NCBI RefSeq assembly: GCF_005239225.2
Contig: NC_133287.1
Location: 17,240,519 to 17,304,518 of the forward strand
Length of the DNA stretch: 64,000 nucleotides
DNA from: Populus alba
Lineage: Eukaryota > Streptophyta > Magnoliopsida > Malpighiales > Salicaceae
Direction of reading: 5' to 3'
Within the stretch, counting starts at the first letter, position 1, and every line of letters begins with the position of its first letter. This document shows positions 13,121 to 25,700 of the stretch, piece after piece. Below the pieces are notes generated by a model. The model saw only the letters and a list, made by a program, of their open reading frames with translations, did no database searches and was not told where the DNA came from. The position numbers and the translations under genes are program-made.

Positions 13121-16100
13121 TACTCATCACAAAAGAAAAGCCCCACCATTCCTCACTGTTGAATTCCCTTCTTTAGTTCTTTTCAGCTCCTACTTATCCT
13201 TGTTCAACCTTTCTACAGTACCAGACTGATTCAACAGGGGTTTTCTTTGGGAAGGTGATCTTGTTTTGATGGTGGTAATGGATGTGTTGTTTGTAGTTTT
13301 GGGTTGGTGGGGTCACAAATCATTTGGTTTCTTATTTTTTGTTCATGGCCATGCTTAGTTCGTGAGAATTGTAGGATTCTTCAGCTTTTGCAGATACTAC
13401 TCGAACTAGTAATGCTTAAGAATCATTGTTTTGGTAAATTAAGTGCTCATAAATGAAAGAGTTACCAAATAGGAAGAATGGTAGCCGCCATAAAACCATC
13501 GATCATCGGTGCTTCAAGTATTCAAAACCCATTCATTCTCCCAGCCGTTACCCAGTGAGCTCGCACTAGTAAAAAAAGCAAATAAAGAACAGGCATAGTA
13601 CCGCTACTGATTAATAAATAAAGAACATGTAACAAAATAATAATAATTTAAAGAGACAGATTAAGAAAAGAAGGGACTTGTCTCATCATTTTAACAATTG
13701 AGTTAACTATGCCTGATTTGATTGGAGTACTGGGCTGGCTAATGCATGCTTTGAATACAAATTAGTACTGCCAGATTGTGGGGTATTTGTTTGAAGGGCT
13801 AGGAGAAGATGTTTTTTACTCTCCATCGTCTCCACATGACTTGATCAGTTTGGCTCTTTGTGGCCATGATAGGGATGGTTTTTGTAATGGATGGAGCTTG
13901 TTTGGCACTTGGCCACAGACATATATATCATTATGCAAAAAACAGTAAGGATTTGATGATTCAAAATTTGAGTATCCCCAACAACATCTATGATGTTTGA
14001 AAAAGTGTGCCTCCAGACTGACAGCGCTATCACTCACTCGTCCTTGCACTTAAAAGGGACCGAGCTGCCGTGACAAAGCCAAACACACGCACACACCAGG
14101 TTAAACCGCGACGGTCTTTCCTCCTCCTCCTCCTCCTCCTCTCGTGTACTTCCTGTACGGATTTTGTTTAATTATTGCCGGTCAAGAGGCTCCCTTGATG
14201 GTATTTACCTTAAGCTAATCACTTCAGAGCCTCATGCGTCAAACACATCATCGCCCCGTCAGAGGATGGCTGCCTTATCAATTAATATCAACAGAGAAGA
14301 AAAACGATCTCTGCTAAGCTTGCAAGAAGCCAAGAACATTTATGATCACAACTTGCGTTTTCGTGATGGGTCCTCGCTAGCAAAGGTTGTGTTTAATGGC
14401 AGCGGATATCCTCGTGGTTTCATGAGGGATTTGTCAATTTAAACCATATGATTTGAAAAACATTAATTGATTTCTAGAATGTGTCACGTTTATTTCCCTA
14501 TATATCTCCCTGAATTGCAATGAATTTTCATCACCTAGAGAATACATGTTGAGAATGTTCTTAGAGTCAACACAAAATGTCAAAAACTCATTCATCATAT
14601 ATAATTCTTGTCCTTGCATCGAACCCAATTCAGTTTCTCAAAAAGTTTCATGTCCGTAAAAGCTTCGATAAATCTCTATAATTTATTTTTATTGGAATTT
14701 GGTCCTTATTTCACAGTACCATTTCTCTCGCTAATTTCACCAAAATCAAAATTTATTGTTTCTCGAATAAGGAGCTATATTAAAGTTGATAGGATGGCAA
14801 GTTAGCAAACTGATAACTTGAAAGTGTGGTTGTATATATATTTTAAAATATTTTTTTTTTATATTAAAATAATATTTTTTTTATTTTTAAAAAATTATTT
14901 TTAAATTCATCACATCAAAATAATTTAAAACATAAAAAATATATTTTTTAACAAAAAAAAATTAAATTTTTAAAAATTATATCGTGTTTCTAAACGATCC
15001 TTTTGGTAGAGAAATGGTTCTCTTTTTTTCCTCTTGTTTATTTTAATTATGAATTAATTAAACGTCTGATATTATAATTCCAAACTATATTTGAAATATT
15101 AATATCAAGAAATTAAAATAAAATTTAATTTTTTTAATACCTTATTCTTAAAATGAAAATAAATAATAATTAAAAAATAATTTAATCAATAATGATATCT
15201 ATAAAAATAATACGGAGTAGAAAAGGGGAATAAATAGTGGGATGATAATAATAATATAATAATAATAATAATAATAATGTATTTAAAAAATAAATTAATG
15301 CCATGCTACGGAATAGCTTTGATAGTGATAGTGATGGTGATGATGGAAGAAAAGTTGAGAGATAATTGAAGACTAATGAAAGATATAATAATTTATTACA
15401 ATAACAATATTAATAATTTAATTTTTTTGAAAAAAAAAACAATAATTAAGATGATAATGATGATAAAAATAATTAATATACAATGAATACAACCATCTTA
15501 TCAATCTCTTTGAAAAAAAAAATCATTATTGTTATCCCTCTTCATTTTCATTTCTCACTCTTCATTTCCTTCTCAGTCTATTCATTTCAGCCAAATACAA
15601 ATACAAAAAAAAAAAAAAAAACCCTTTCACTCTCGTTCTCTCTATTCCATTCACCGTTGCCAAACATCGCGAGTACTTTCCCCGTCTAAACTTTTAATGA
15701 CAAATTTGCTCACAGTAGAAGAAAAAACACGAGTCTAGAAGCCATGTTTCAGTGAGACGGGCACCCATATCCTCTAGACTCTAGATCAGGGCAAAGGGTT
15801 TTTCTTTTCGCCCTATAGTTCAAGGAACCTTGACGTTTCCCGACTAGATACAGTTTGAGCTAAGCTCAAAGAGGATTGCTCTCAAGCCATTGCTTCCAAA
15901 TAGAATTGAAGTCTTCAGTTCAATAGATCAAACTAGGTGGAGGGACTTGATTTTGCTCAAGTCAGCAGAAACATTCACAGTTAAAAAGGAGGACACCTAG
16001 ACCGCGTTCCAAATGCCTGAGCTATGATAGTACTGAGTGAACTGTTGACCAGTTGTCCAGCACTGTTCATGAACTGTTTAAACAAGACAGAGCGCGGCAC

Positions 16101-18347
16101 TCCACAGTAGCGAACGCCAAACTGGGATAAACAAAGAACAGGGGGTCAAGAAAAAATACTGTGTTTACTGTATTTTCCTTTCTCTTGATTTTATTGCTCA
16201 TATACATGGTCCCTTGGAGCAGAGATAAAAGCACAGAAGGAAAAAAATGGGTGCACTTCAAATAATTCACAAAAAGAAAGTTTTCTTCGCCCTCTCCATT
16301 GCTAGAAAGCAAGGTCGTGGAGGTTCGCCAGTGAAAGCTACCCCTTCAGCACACAAAAAGGAAAGGAAAGCAACCCCTTTTTGAGCACTTGAAAAGGCCC
16401 CTACCCGTTAAATTTGGCGTTTAAAAAAAGCAGTGCACTCTCTCAATGAGGCAGACAGCCAAGAGGGACAAAATGGAACGTTGGTGGAATGGGGGCTGAA
16501 ATAGAAATGATATGGCACTCGGTGCCAGATGATTCATTTTGTCCCGATTATGATAGATATGGTAGTGGTTCATGGCGAAGAAAAGGATTGTGTGGTTTTC
16601 ATTAGAATAATGACAAAGATAGCAATGGTTCATCATGGATGAGGGGCCGCGGAAATAAAAAAATGTGTCAAGGTTGCGGAAGAGTGGATAGTGTGAGTGA
16701 GAACAAGTCAAACAAGCTGGAAGAAAACAGGACAGACGATAATGAAAGGAACAAGACTAATCTCTAGAACTCAAGACTCCAAAGAAACAGGGTATGCAAA
16801 CCTTATCCTGCACAAGATAATGATTTATCAAATGCGTCTTTGATTCATGTATCGCAGTTGAAAAGAGGTGAGTGCAAAAGTGCCTGCTTCCGAGAGAAGT
16901 TCAAGCAAGCCATTCCCGAAATCAAGCAATAAAAACAACAATTTTTTGCAACAGAACAGCAATCATCTCAAAGAAATCGAGAAATTCAGTCCATAAGATG
17001 AGCAACTGTTCATCCAAACCTCAGCTTCAAAATATCTCACTGTCATTTCACCATAGTTTTCCCCAAAAGTGATAAATAACATCCACCTTACGGCGAAGGA
17101 GATCCAGAAATCACCTTGAAAATCAATATAAATATCATAATAAAAGTGCTAACTGCACAATGTGAGTCCATGTAGATTAACCTAAAAATAAATGATGAAG
17201 CATCCTCCGTTTGACTACTGTCAAATTAAGATCTACCGAGCATCCATTTCATGATCATATCCTTTCAAGCTATTCCTTCAAAATTCTATCCAGTTTAACC
17301 TCCAACGATGTGTTTGAATATCAAGAAAAGGTTGCCGACACCCACGATCCACACACACAAAAACTGATTAAGAGGGTCTCTCTCAAGTGCTCCACTTTGC
17401 AATAACACCCACCCTTGTCTCTCCAAATTCCCCGAATTCCAACCAAATACACGCACACGCACAGATAAACTACATGAAAATCATGAACACTAAGAATAAC
17501 ATCAAACAACATTAGGATGATAATAACATCCACATCCAATCAGCAGAACCTGATAAACTCAGATCGATTTCACAGATCCCACCTTAGGACTTATCACTAT
17601 TCATTTGTGCCTGAACTTCAAAGTCTCACATGAAAAAAAGAAAATTCCCCTCAAAAGCATCCAACCGACAACCAAAATTAATCAATCACACGAAACCACA
17701 GCACAGCACACACCACTTTATACAATTAGTTAACAAGCAATAAACAAATATAAGCAAGTACATTTTTTTTTTTTAAGAAAAAGTGAGAAACTTCAAAATA
17801 GATTAGTCTAGAAACAAATCACCAACGTCCACAGTTCAACTGCAGTAATAAACACCTAACCAAATCATGATCCAACATGAACCCATTTTAAGATCCAATT
17901 CTTCATGCAATTCTTTAATTAAACCTCCACCACTAGTATTTTAATCCCAAAACAAAACTTGTCATCAAGACAGCTACAATTCATACAAAGAGAACTTGAT
18001 AAAAACAATTAGATGGGTTCATTTGAAATCTGCACTTTACTATCCCACACCCATTCCCCCACTTGCACTCAACCAATTCAACCCGCACACACACACAGAT
18101 ATAAGCCATAAAACTCATCAACACTGAAAGATAGATTAATATCAATGAGGATTAAAATGATAATAACATTCACACAAGTGATTTCCAATCAGCATAACCT
18201 AGGTTAAAATAAAAGGCAATAAGCCTCAAATTCCACTAATTACATCTAACCAGCCACCTCCAAAGTTCAAATCTTTACACAGTACCAATTCAAAGTTCCC
18301 ATCGTTTTCCACCCCCGCCACTATTTTACCTTCAATCTCTTCCTCCG
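13121..18347. other. intergenic spacer between SRS and acidic-protein genes
   Basis: No gene supported. The SRS promoter should lie at 13121-13600. A CTC microsatellite lies at about 14120-14141, an AT-rich MITE-like segment at 14830-15000, and an AAT microsatellite at 15245-15280. The stretches 15700-16020 and 16430-16750 are less AT-rich, with short open pieces on the plus strand, but I recognise no family in them; they could be gene fragments or transcribed non-coding DNA. 17000-18347 has CA-rich patches and would include the 3' UTR of the next gene. Confidence 0.45.
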
Positions 18348-18935
18348 CTAAGCCTTCAAGCCCAACCCATGCTTTCCATGAACACACCCTGGCTTCACAT
18401 GCAGAAAAGGACTCCTCTTTGAATTACACATCTTAGGAAATACCCTTTTGCCTAACTTCCTAATCCTTTGCCTCCCTAACTTCCCACACACATTCCATGG
18501 CACTAGCTCATCATTTAACCCATGCCCATCATCATCATCATCCTCTTCATCATCAAAATCAACATACTGAATCCTAGCAGCAGGAAACAATATAGGCCTC
18601 CCACGATAAACACAACCATCGTCATCATCGTCATCGTCAACTTCATGATCATGAGAGTTGAAATGAAAGACAACATCTCGGTCTTGTTGAGTGTCCTGGG
18701 CTACTATTTCTTGGCTTGTCTTCGGTGATCTTGGTGAAGACCAAGAAACAAAGCCATTTTCAAGACTTTGTAAAGAATCAGTATCTGAGTCTTCAGCATC
18801 AGATTCGTTAATGAGTTCCCAGTTAGAGAAATCATTAGCTTCATCTAAGAAAACAGCATCTTGCTCTTGAAAGATTGGTTTCATGGTGATGGATTTCTCT
18901 GCCATTTTTGTTTGTGTGTTGTGTTTTTTTTCCAT
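18348..18935 (-). CDS. uncharacterised acidic plant protein
   Basis: A single-exon frame of 195 residues that I cannot assign to a named family. It looks genuine: long for this AT-rich DNA, no stop, balanced composition, and a C-terminal block (VPWNVCGKLGRQRIRKLGKR onward, then a basic tail with KPGCVHGKHGLGLKA) of the kind conserved in plant-specific proteins. The N-terminal half is acidic and Ser-rich (NWELINESDAEDSDTDSL); two Asp/Glu runs lie near residues 101-107 and 129-138. There is no signal peptide or membrane segment. The acidic front and basic rear suggest a nuclear or nucleic-acid-associated protein, which is only a guess. The second Met (18905, MAEKS) has a better start context than the first (18935). 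Confidence 0.75.
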   Translation of the reverse strand: MEKKHNTQTKMAEKSITMKPIFQEQDAVFLDEANDFSNWELINESDAEDSDTDSLQSLENGFVSWSSPRSPKTSQEIVAQDTQQDRDVVFHFNSHDHEVDDDDDDDGCVYRGRPILFPAARIQYVDFDDEEDDDDDGHGLNDELVPWNVCGKLGRQRIRKLGKRVFPKMCNSKRSPFLHVKPGCVHGKHGLGLKA

Positions 18936-20154
18936 TCCTTGAAGGATCTGGGTGCGAGTCCTATACTCTATTTAGACGTTAGTAGGGGATCAAATGACAA
19001 CAGTTTGGTGCTGTTAAACCACGTATTGTTACCAATGAATGTGAGCCACGTGGATTGAAATATGGTTGTCTTTTTTTATATATTTATTTTTTTTTGCCAC
19101 GTGAGGCATATTCGACAGTGATCCTACTTCACGGTTAATTTTCGTCCTAAAAATGCAGTGTTTTGATTGCACAACAACGACTTCAGATTTAAGAAAGGTA
19201 TGATAAAAAAGAAAAGAAAAGAAAAGAAAGTGGATTTCTTTATTCCCTTTTCACTTTTTATTTAATAATTTAAATGAAAATTATTTAATAAAATAGAAAG
19301 GTTGCTTTTGAAGTGTCTCGTGACTACGACTGGTTAGCAATAAATGAACCCACTTTTTTTTTTTCCGTGTTGCGATTTAAATATGTTTTTGAAATTTTTT
19401 TATTTATTTTAGTTTTAAATTAATTTTTTTGATTTTTTTATTTAATAATTTTAAAAATAAATTTTAAAAAATAAAAAATTTTATTTTAATATATTTGCAA
19501 AGAAAATTTTTATTATATTTTATTATGGAAAGATTTTTATTTACTTGACCGGTAAGTAGCAGGTCGCCTCTCAACCTGACAGGACGGATTATCTAGCGAG
19601 CAGGCAATGGAGGCTCGGGGACAACCATGCTCCAATTCCCAAGACCTTCAACCCCACTATTTCAGGTGTGGGACGAGCAAGGGAAAGGATTAGGTCCTGC
19701 CACCTGTAATCCCAGTCTTGTTCGATTCCCCTGCCAGATAATTTGTATTTTGTTCATTGAAGCCCCCCATACGGACACCTGGAGTTAACCCAATTACACA
19801 AATTCAAACTAAATCTGGCACACCATTAATTGGATTTGGATGGAGGTTAAGTTGGACGGTTTTTATGGAGACCTTGTATTTTAAAATTATTTTTGAAAAA
19901 AATTATTTTTAAATTATTTTGATATAGTGATATTTTAAATAAATTTTAAAATATAAAAATTTTATTTTAATATATTTTCAATAAAAAAAACAATTATTAC
20001 TACACCATCTAACCTATGAGACAGGGCATTCAATTAGGAAATTGTCTGCGTGGCACTTGATCGAGCACTGTTATATTTGCCTTTTCCACGAGACAAAAAA
20101 AAAAGGGAAAAAGAAGTTATTCACAGCCTATCTTTGCTATCTTTGTTAAACCAT
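18936..20154. other. intergenic spacer with AT-rich repeats
   Basis: Promoter side of the acidic-protein gene, then AT-rich MITE-like segments at about 19370-19520 and 19870-20010. Between them, 19550-19800 is markedly richer in GC and holds a box-B-like GTTCGATTCC near 19718. It could be a SINE or a gene fragment, but no boundaries are visible. Confidence 0.4.
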
Positions 20155-20965
20155 GAAAAATTGATGTGTTTGTTTTTTTTTGAAAAAAAATTATTTTTAA
20201 AATTTTTTTGTATTTTTTTATCATTAGAAAAATTGATGAACAAAAAAATATTTTTTTATCAAAAAAAAAATTTAGCTTAATTTCCAGAAAAGTATTTTTT
20301 TTTAATTTCGAGCGAAAAACACTTTTTAAAAGTTGTGAAAAATTTAAAAATATCATATTATTTGTTGATTATATCAAATTTGGTCCTCAAACTTTTAATT
20401 TTCTATATATTTTTGTTTGAAATTTTTTTTTCAAATTCATCCATTAAAATTTGATTTAATTTGATTTTTTAATTAACTTTGGTCCTTATTTTTATTATTG
20501 TTATTTACTTTTCTCTTATTATTTTTTAAATTAAAATTTTTTATCTATTAAATTTGGTTTTTCATTTTTTTTTTATTGTTACTTATTTTATTTAAAATAA
20601 TTTATAAAATTGTAATTATTATTATTTTAATTTCATTATTTTTTAATTTTTTATCTGTTAAATTTGATCTCTATTATTTTGATTATTATTTATTTTATTT
20701 GAAATAATTTATAAAATTAGATTTTTTTTTTCAATTTCATTCACATTCAACTTTTTAATTTGTAATATTTATTTATTAGTATTTTAATAAATTTTTAAAA
20801 AAATATATTAATAAGCTATTTTTCAGCTCATTAATTTTTATAATATAATCAAATACTAAAAAATATTTTTTTATTTATTTTTCATGACACTACCATACAT
20901 TAAAAAATTCTAAAATTTACTTTAAAAAAAACCTACTTTTCAAATAAAAATTACTTTCATGCTAA
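20155..20965 (+). mobile_element. degenerate copy of an 0.8-kb PIF/Harbinger-like element
   Basis: Diverged relative of the better-preserved element at 52546-53359. The same order of landmarks occurs: a GTGTTTGTTT start, an ATATCATATTATTTGTTGATTATATC block near 20350, TTTGGTCCTCAAACTTTTAAT (20380-20400), repeated GGTCCTTATTTTTATTATTG-type lines, and a TTTTCA...AGCAAAC end near 20960. The right terminus is damaged. It has no coding capacity. Confidence 0.6.
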
Positions 20966-22008
20966 GTTGTGACTAGCAAACGTTAAGTGGGAGCAAAGTA
21001 ATCTTTATAGGCGCGCCGTACCTTAGCATTCTTTCCCTGCGCATTTTGAACACTATTTTGTTTTTTAGTGTTTGGTTCTTTTTTGGAATTCATGCTTCTT
21101 TATAACTGTTCTGTCAAACGTAGTAGTAGATAAAGAGCATTTCGAAACATGGTTTAACCGTGTTTTTAAAAAAAATATTTTTTTATATTTTAAATTATTT
21201 TAATATATTAATCTCAAAAATAATTTTAAAAAAATAAAAAATATATTATTTTAATATATTTCAGTATGAAAAATATTTTGAAAAGCAATCACAATCACAC
21301 TCGCGACCATAAAAATAAATCTACGTCATCAAATTAATTTTTAAATTACCGGATAATTTAGATAAATTGTATTTATTAAAATATTTTATTATTATTATTT
21401 CATTTATTTCGGCAAGTTTTTGCTTAATTTAGAGTTTATAACCGAGAAGGGTTTCAAATATTAATATGAGTTAATTTTGGTTATATTTTTAGATTTTTTA
21501 TTAAATTAAACCTTTAATTTTTTATTTATTTTTCTTCTTTCTATTCTATGAAGTTCTTTCAATTCCATGTTCATGGTAGCGAGGTGAATGAGTTAACTCG
21601 GGTTCAGTTACATAATTTTTTTTATTGTTTTTTTTAAATTATTTTATTTTTTAATTTTACTTTTCAACATTGAATTATTTAATAATTAATTTTCATTAAT
21701 TTATTTAATTTGTTTCGATGAGATTACTTGATATTACGACCAGATCATAAATTTAGCATGCTAACTCAGATAAGTTTGATTAAAAAAAAAAAAATTTGGT
21801 CAATTTCTTTATTGTTATTACTTTCTTTTTATTTATCTTATCAAAATCATACAAGTTTATTAAGCTTAATCAAATTAATTATTTGAATCTCTCTTTTTTT
21901 CCCTTTTTTTGAGAATGTTTATCACCTTAGCTTTTTTTTATTTTTACTATTGAAAAATTTAGATCAGCCCATTATATAACACAAGTCAACTATCTACTGC
22001 TCACCATA
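20966..22008. other. intergenic AT-rich spacer
   Basis: A MITE-like AT-rich segment lies at about 21150-21300. At 21580-21790 is a short copy of the GAGTTAACTC-containing repeat family that dominates 47.9-49.6 kb. No gene is visible. Confidence 0.45.
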
Positions 22009-22224
22009 AAAAATCATTGGATGCACTTGAGGTCTTGGCCCAGTAGCTGAAGGGATTTGTTCCCTTCCTCTGCATACTGGGTTCAAACCTCACCGTGCAT
22101 GCCTGTCACCCGCCTTACATGCTCACTAGGTTTGCAGGATGTTCAGTGAGCCGTGGAATTAATCGTGGTACACGCAAACTGGCCCGGACACCCACGTAAA
22201 TAAAATAAAATAAAAATCATTGGA
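22009..22224 (+). mobile_element. tRNA-derived SINE (family 1) with 13-bp target duplication
   Basis: A 190-bp body (22022-22211) is flanked by a perfect direct repeat AAAAATCATTGGA at 22009-22021 and 22212-22224. It has pol III promoter boxes: box A around TTGGCCCAGTAGCTGAAGGG (22035-22054) and box B GGTTCAAACC (about 22080-22089). It ends in an AAATAAAATA tail. A second copy lies at 44919-45118. Salicaceae SINEs of this build are known; the exact family name cannot be given without a search. It sits about 490 bp downstream of the stop codon of the next gene. Confidence 0.9.
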
Positions 22225-22404
22225 CAGGTGATGTTTTCATCCCTTTGAACCCATCAACGTGTATGCATTGGGCCCTTAACCAAAGTTAGCTTCCATGAAA
22301 ATTCTTTCCAAATTGGTATAAAAAATTGGTAGATGTTACAGTTCTCTGTAAAATAGCTGAAGCATGACAATCGTCTTGTGATTGTAGCTAATAGGGAAGA
22401 AGGT

Positions 22405-22600
22405 GGGTGATTCTTTTTTAAGCGGACAATAAATTACTCGTAAATTTTAAATTTATATGCATCTTAATTAATTTTATGAATTTTAAAATTAATAATTATA
22501 TAAATTTTTAATGGCTTTGAGAAGATTCAAACTCATAACCATTAAAAAATCAAACTTAAAAGCTAACCAATTGATTTTTTATTTTTTTTTCAATTGCTAC
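22405..22600 (-). mobile_element. degenerate SINE copy (family 2)
   Basis: Read on the minus strand, it has a GGTTAGC...TTAAG stretch, then ATGGTTATGAGTTTGAATCT with a box-B-like core. This resembles the SINE copies at 45245-45428 and 54930-55107. The 3' tail and target duplication are not clear, so the ends are approximate. It lies within about 110 bp of the next gene's stop codon and may be in its 3' UTR. Confidence 0.45.
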
Positions 22601-22709
22601 GTGGTAGCCTTTTCCCTGTTTCAGATTGAAGGAAAAGATTCTTTCCAAGTCTCTGCACTATCAATGGTTTACAAATATGGAATCTATACTCAGACGTGTA
22701 TCTGGGCTG

Positions 22710-25700
22710 TTATGGCTTTCCCTGAAGAACTTGGACAATCTCTTCTGCTCTTGACTGGATACCCTTAAGATACTCGGTGAGAATGCGTTGCTGGTACGAA
22801 CCTCCTTCCTACAAGTGACAGAGAAGGTGTGAGAAAAGGGGAAGTATATAGAAATTGCTGTGCCTGTGTGTATGAGTCGTAGCAGACAGTGGCATGCGGT
22901 GTGGCGTCCAGTTGTAGGGAATACAGAACAACAACAACAAATCAAATGAATAAAATCCAAGGTAGAAGGTTTTATTACTGTCCGGATCAATGTCCTCTCG
23001 ATTCGTTTCTTAATGACAGCATAGAGTTCGTCTGGAGAAATTTCCCCTTTTCCAACTGTCATTCCATTGAGCAAAAGCTTGTTCCATTCTTCTTCGGGAG
23101 CTGCAGCAAACAAATGTATAAGCGAGTCTGGATGCTTATCAAATGACCCAAAAATCCTGCTTTTAATGGTCTAGAAACTTGATTCAATGCCGGGGCAGGT
23201 TTAACATTTATGCGAGGATCGATGCATCAGGTAGACGTTTGCATGCCTAAGCTATCCAAGATCAAATTTCATATGCCTATGCATCTCTGTGTTGCAGCAA
23301 CAATCTATATTTATGGCTCATTTTTATTCTCGAAAGCACAATTGTTAAGGAAAACAACACCTTTGATTATAGTCTCCAGAAACTGCTCAGCCTTCAAAAC
23401 TTCCTCTCCTGCACCACAAACATAGACAAATACCTGTCAAATAATCATCCCAATTCAAAAGCTTTAACTGTTAGGTAAGGTCTTAGAATATGATTTATAT
23501 TATTTTTTAACACACATCCCCAATTAAAAGCTCTTTTAGCTTGAAACTTGCACGGGCTCACACTATCTTGTGCTGTTAATTTTATCAAATAAAATAAGAG
23601 TGGTGAGATTCAAACTCGTGACCGAATCATCAACAAGGTTCTGATACCAGATCACAGAACCATCTCAACCCAAAAGTTTCAACTGTTAGAAAAGGTTTTA
23701 AGATAAGATTTATATTACTCTTTAACAATACTAGTTGTTCAAGGCGTCCAACTTGTACTCTGAAGCAGACAGCAAGAATATGGAAGTGAGGATTGTTCCA
23801 AAGAAAGGAGGGGAATGGAGAATAGATGTGTTAAATGAAGATCTATGGCAGGCAAATTTTAAATTTCTGATAGACAGACGTAATCAAGCTCTGGAATAAA
23901 ATTTGGGAGACTATTCTAAAATAAAAGGTATAATTTCAGAGATCAAACTCTCAGTATAAGATAATTAAAGTAGGAAAAACCTAATACTTTGAAAGACCAA
24001 AAACATCACTCAAGCTAAACTCAAATCAAGCTATAAGAATTTAGTTTCACATGGCTTCGAGCAATGGACTTCATTTCAAGACATTTTATAAATCTTGGCA
24101 TGGTGACCAACAACATTTTTCAATTTTGTAATGACCTATCATTTTTTAAGACATAATTTCAAAGTAATGGAATAAAGTACCACAATATAATTACCTTTCT
24201 TCGCATAACTCCGCTTGGAGAGAATACTGGAAGCATAGAGTTGCAGAACCTTTTGCATCATGGCCTCGAGCCCTGGCTTGTCCCCGTCTTCTTTTGCCTA
24301 CCGATGAGTAGAAAATGTATTACTCGCCCGTGTTTAAGGAAAAACTCGTATCAGCATTTAAATACTGGAGTAATAAAATCATATAAGAATATCCCACATC
24401 AACCCTCATCCCATCTAACAAGCACCCAAAATCACTTCGATTAAATTTGTTTGCAAGATGAGTTTGATGATCAGCACGCTAGGATATGTACCATAAGAAG
24501 AGAAAGCACTCACTTGTCGTAGTTGTGCACTAACTTCTGCAAGGAACCCTTCATCTAGCTGCCCTTCTTGCTCCCTCTGAATTATATCCTGATGAATGAA
24601 TGTATAGACAGTTGCATAAGTTCAACACAAGTGAATGAAACCATTAACAATAACACAACGTTATATTTTTGCTCCTCCTATGCTGCTATTTGAATTCAAC
24701 GAAACCGAGGGCAATCCAACACGGGAAACACACGAGGGAAAGAGGGAGCAAAAGAAATTCCATTTAAGTCATTCACTTCTTTCTTTCCATGCATGGGGGG
24801 ATGATTCGGAATACAAATTCGTGAAAATCTTGTTAGAATTTGATAACCAATCCCCCAGAGATGCTTCTTTTCTGGTGGAAATCAATTTCAGAATGTTCAT
24901 CAGCCCCAATATAGGAACTCAACAAATGTCCAGGGGTCAATCCAAGTAGGGACTCAAATTAATGACTAGACATTTGAGAGTCTATATTCTGTAAATTTAA
25001 CGAGCCCTTTCTTAGTTTTTTAAACCAATCGTGGATTAAAGAACGTCAAAGTTCCATCTTATTTCTAATCGAAAGATTTTTTCACATTCCATTCTACCAT
25101 GCAAACAATGCCTATTATCCTACCCATCAAAGGTTTTAATAAGAACCTGACATTCAAGTGATTTAACAATAAGCTATACAAAATCAAGTAGGACAAATAT
25201 CTGTAAGCACAAGGAACGAAGACTGATAACTATAGAGCTTCATTTTTATTTTTTTAATGCAAAATCTGTATAAAAGAGACTTTAAGAGTTATCCGTATAA
25301 ACATTGATAATTTTTTAATGAGAAGAAGGGAAAACTTATAATCAAACTGACGCAAAAACTTACTTTCTCCATTAGTTTGAGGGCCTCGGGATCCGTAGGA
25401 GGCCAGTGAATCTCTTCCTCTCCATCAACTATAGGTTTTAAAATTTCCTTGAGAATATCAGTGGCTGACTCAATTTTTTCCTACAGAGTAAAAAGAAGAA
25501 TATAGAGAAGAGAAGGCAATGGTGAAACTGTTATAGGTGAAACAATAAAGGAGTTAAAAAAAAAAACTGCTTATGAGAGGGAGGGGGTGATTTACATTGG
25601 TCTTGTGGACCAGACAGTCCACTATGCTCATCACAGATATTGCCAACTCCTCGTAATCTTTCTGCGAAGATACAAATAATGCCGAAGAAATTCTTAGCTA

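Noticed and set aside
14164..14442. 92-residue plus-strand open frame
   Set aside because: No domain, no conserved pattern and no supporting exons; length is within chance expectation.
15483..15738. Two overlapping open frames with Phe/Ser and Lys runs
   Set aside because: Low-complexity T- and A-rich sequence, no splice context and no family resemblance.
19550..19800. GC-richer island with a box-B-like GTTCGATTCC
   Set aside because: No clear box A, tail or direct repeats, and no second copy in the window, so not called as a SINE.
22035..22095. tRNA-like sequence with boxes A and B
   Set aside because: There is no cloverleaf; the boxes belong to a SINE with target duplications, and the same unit recurs at 44919.
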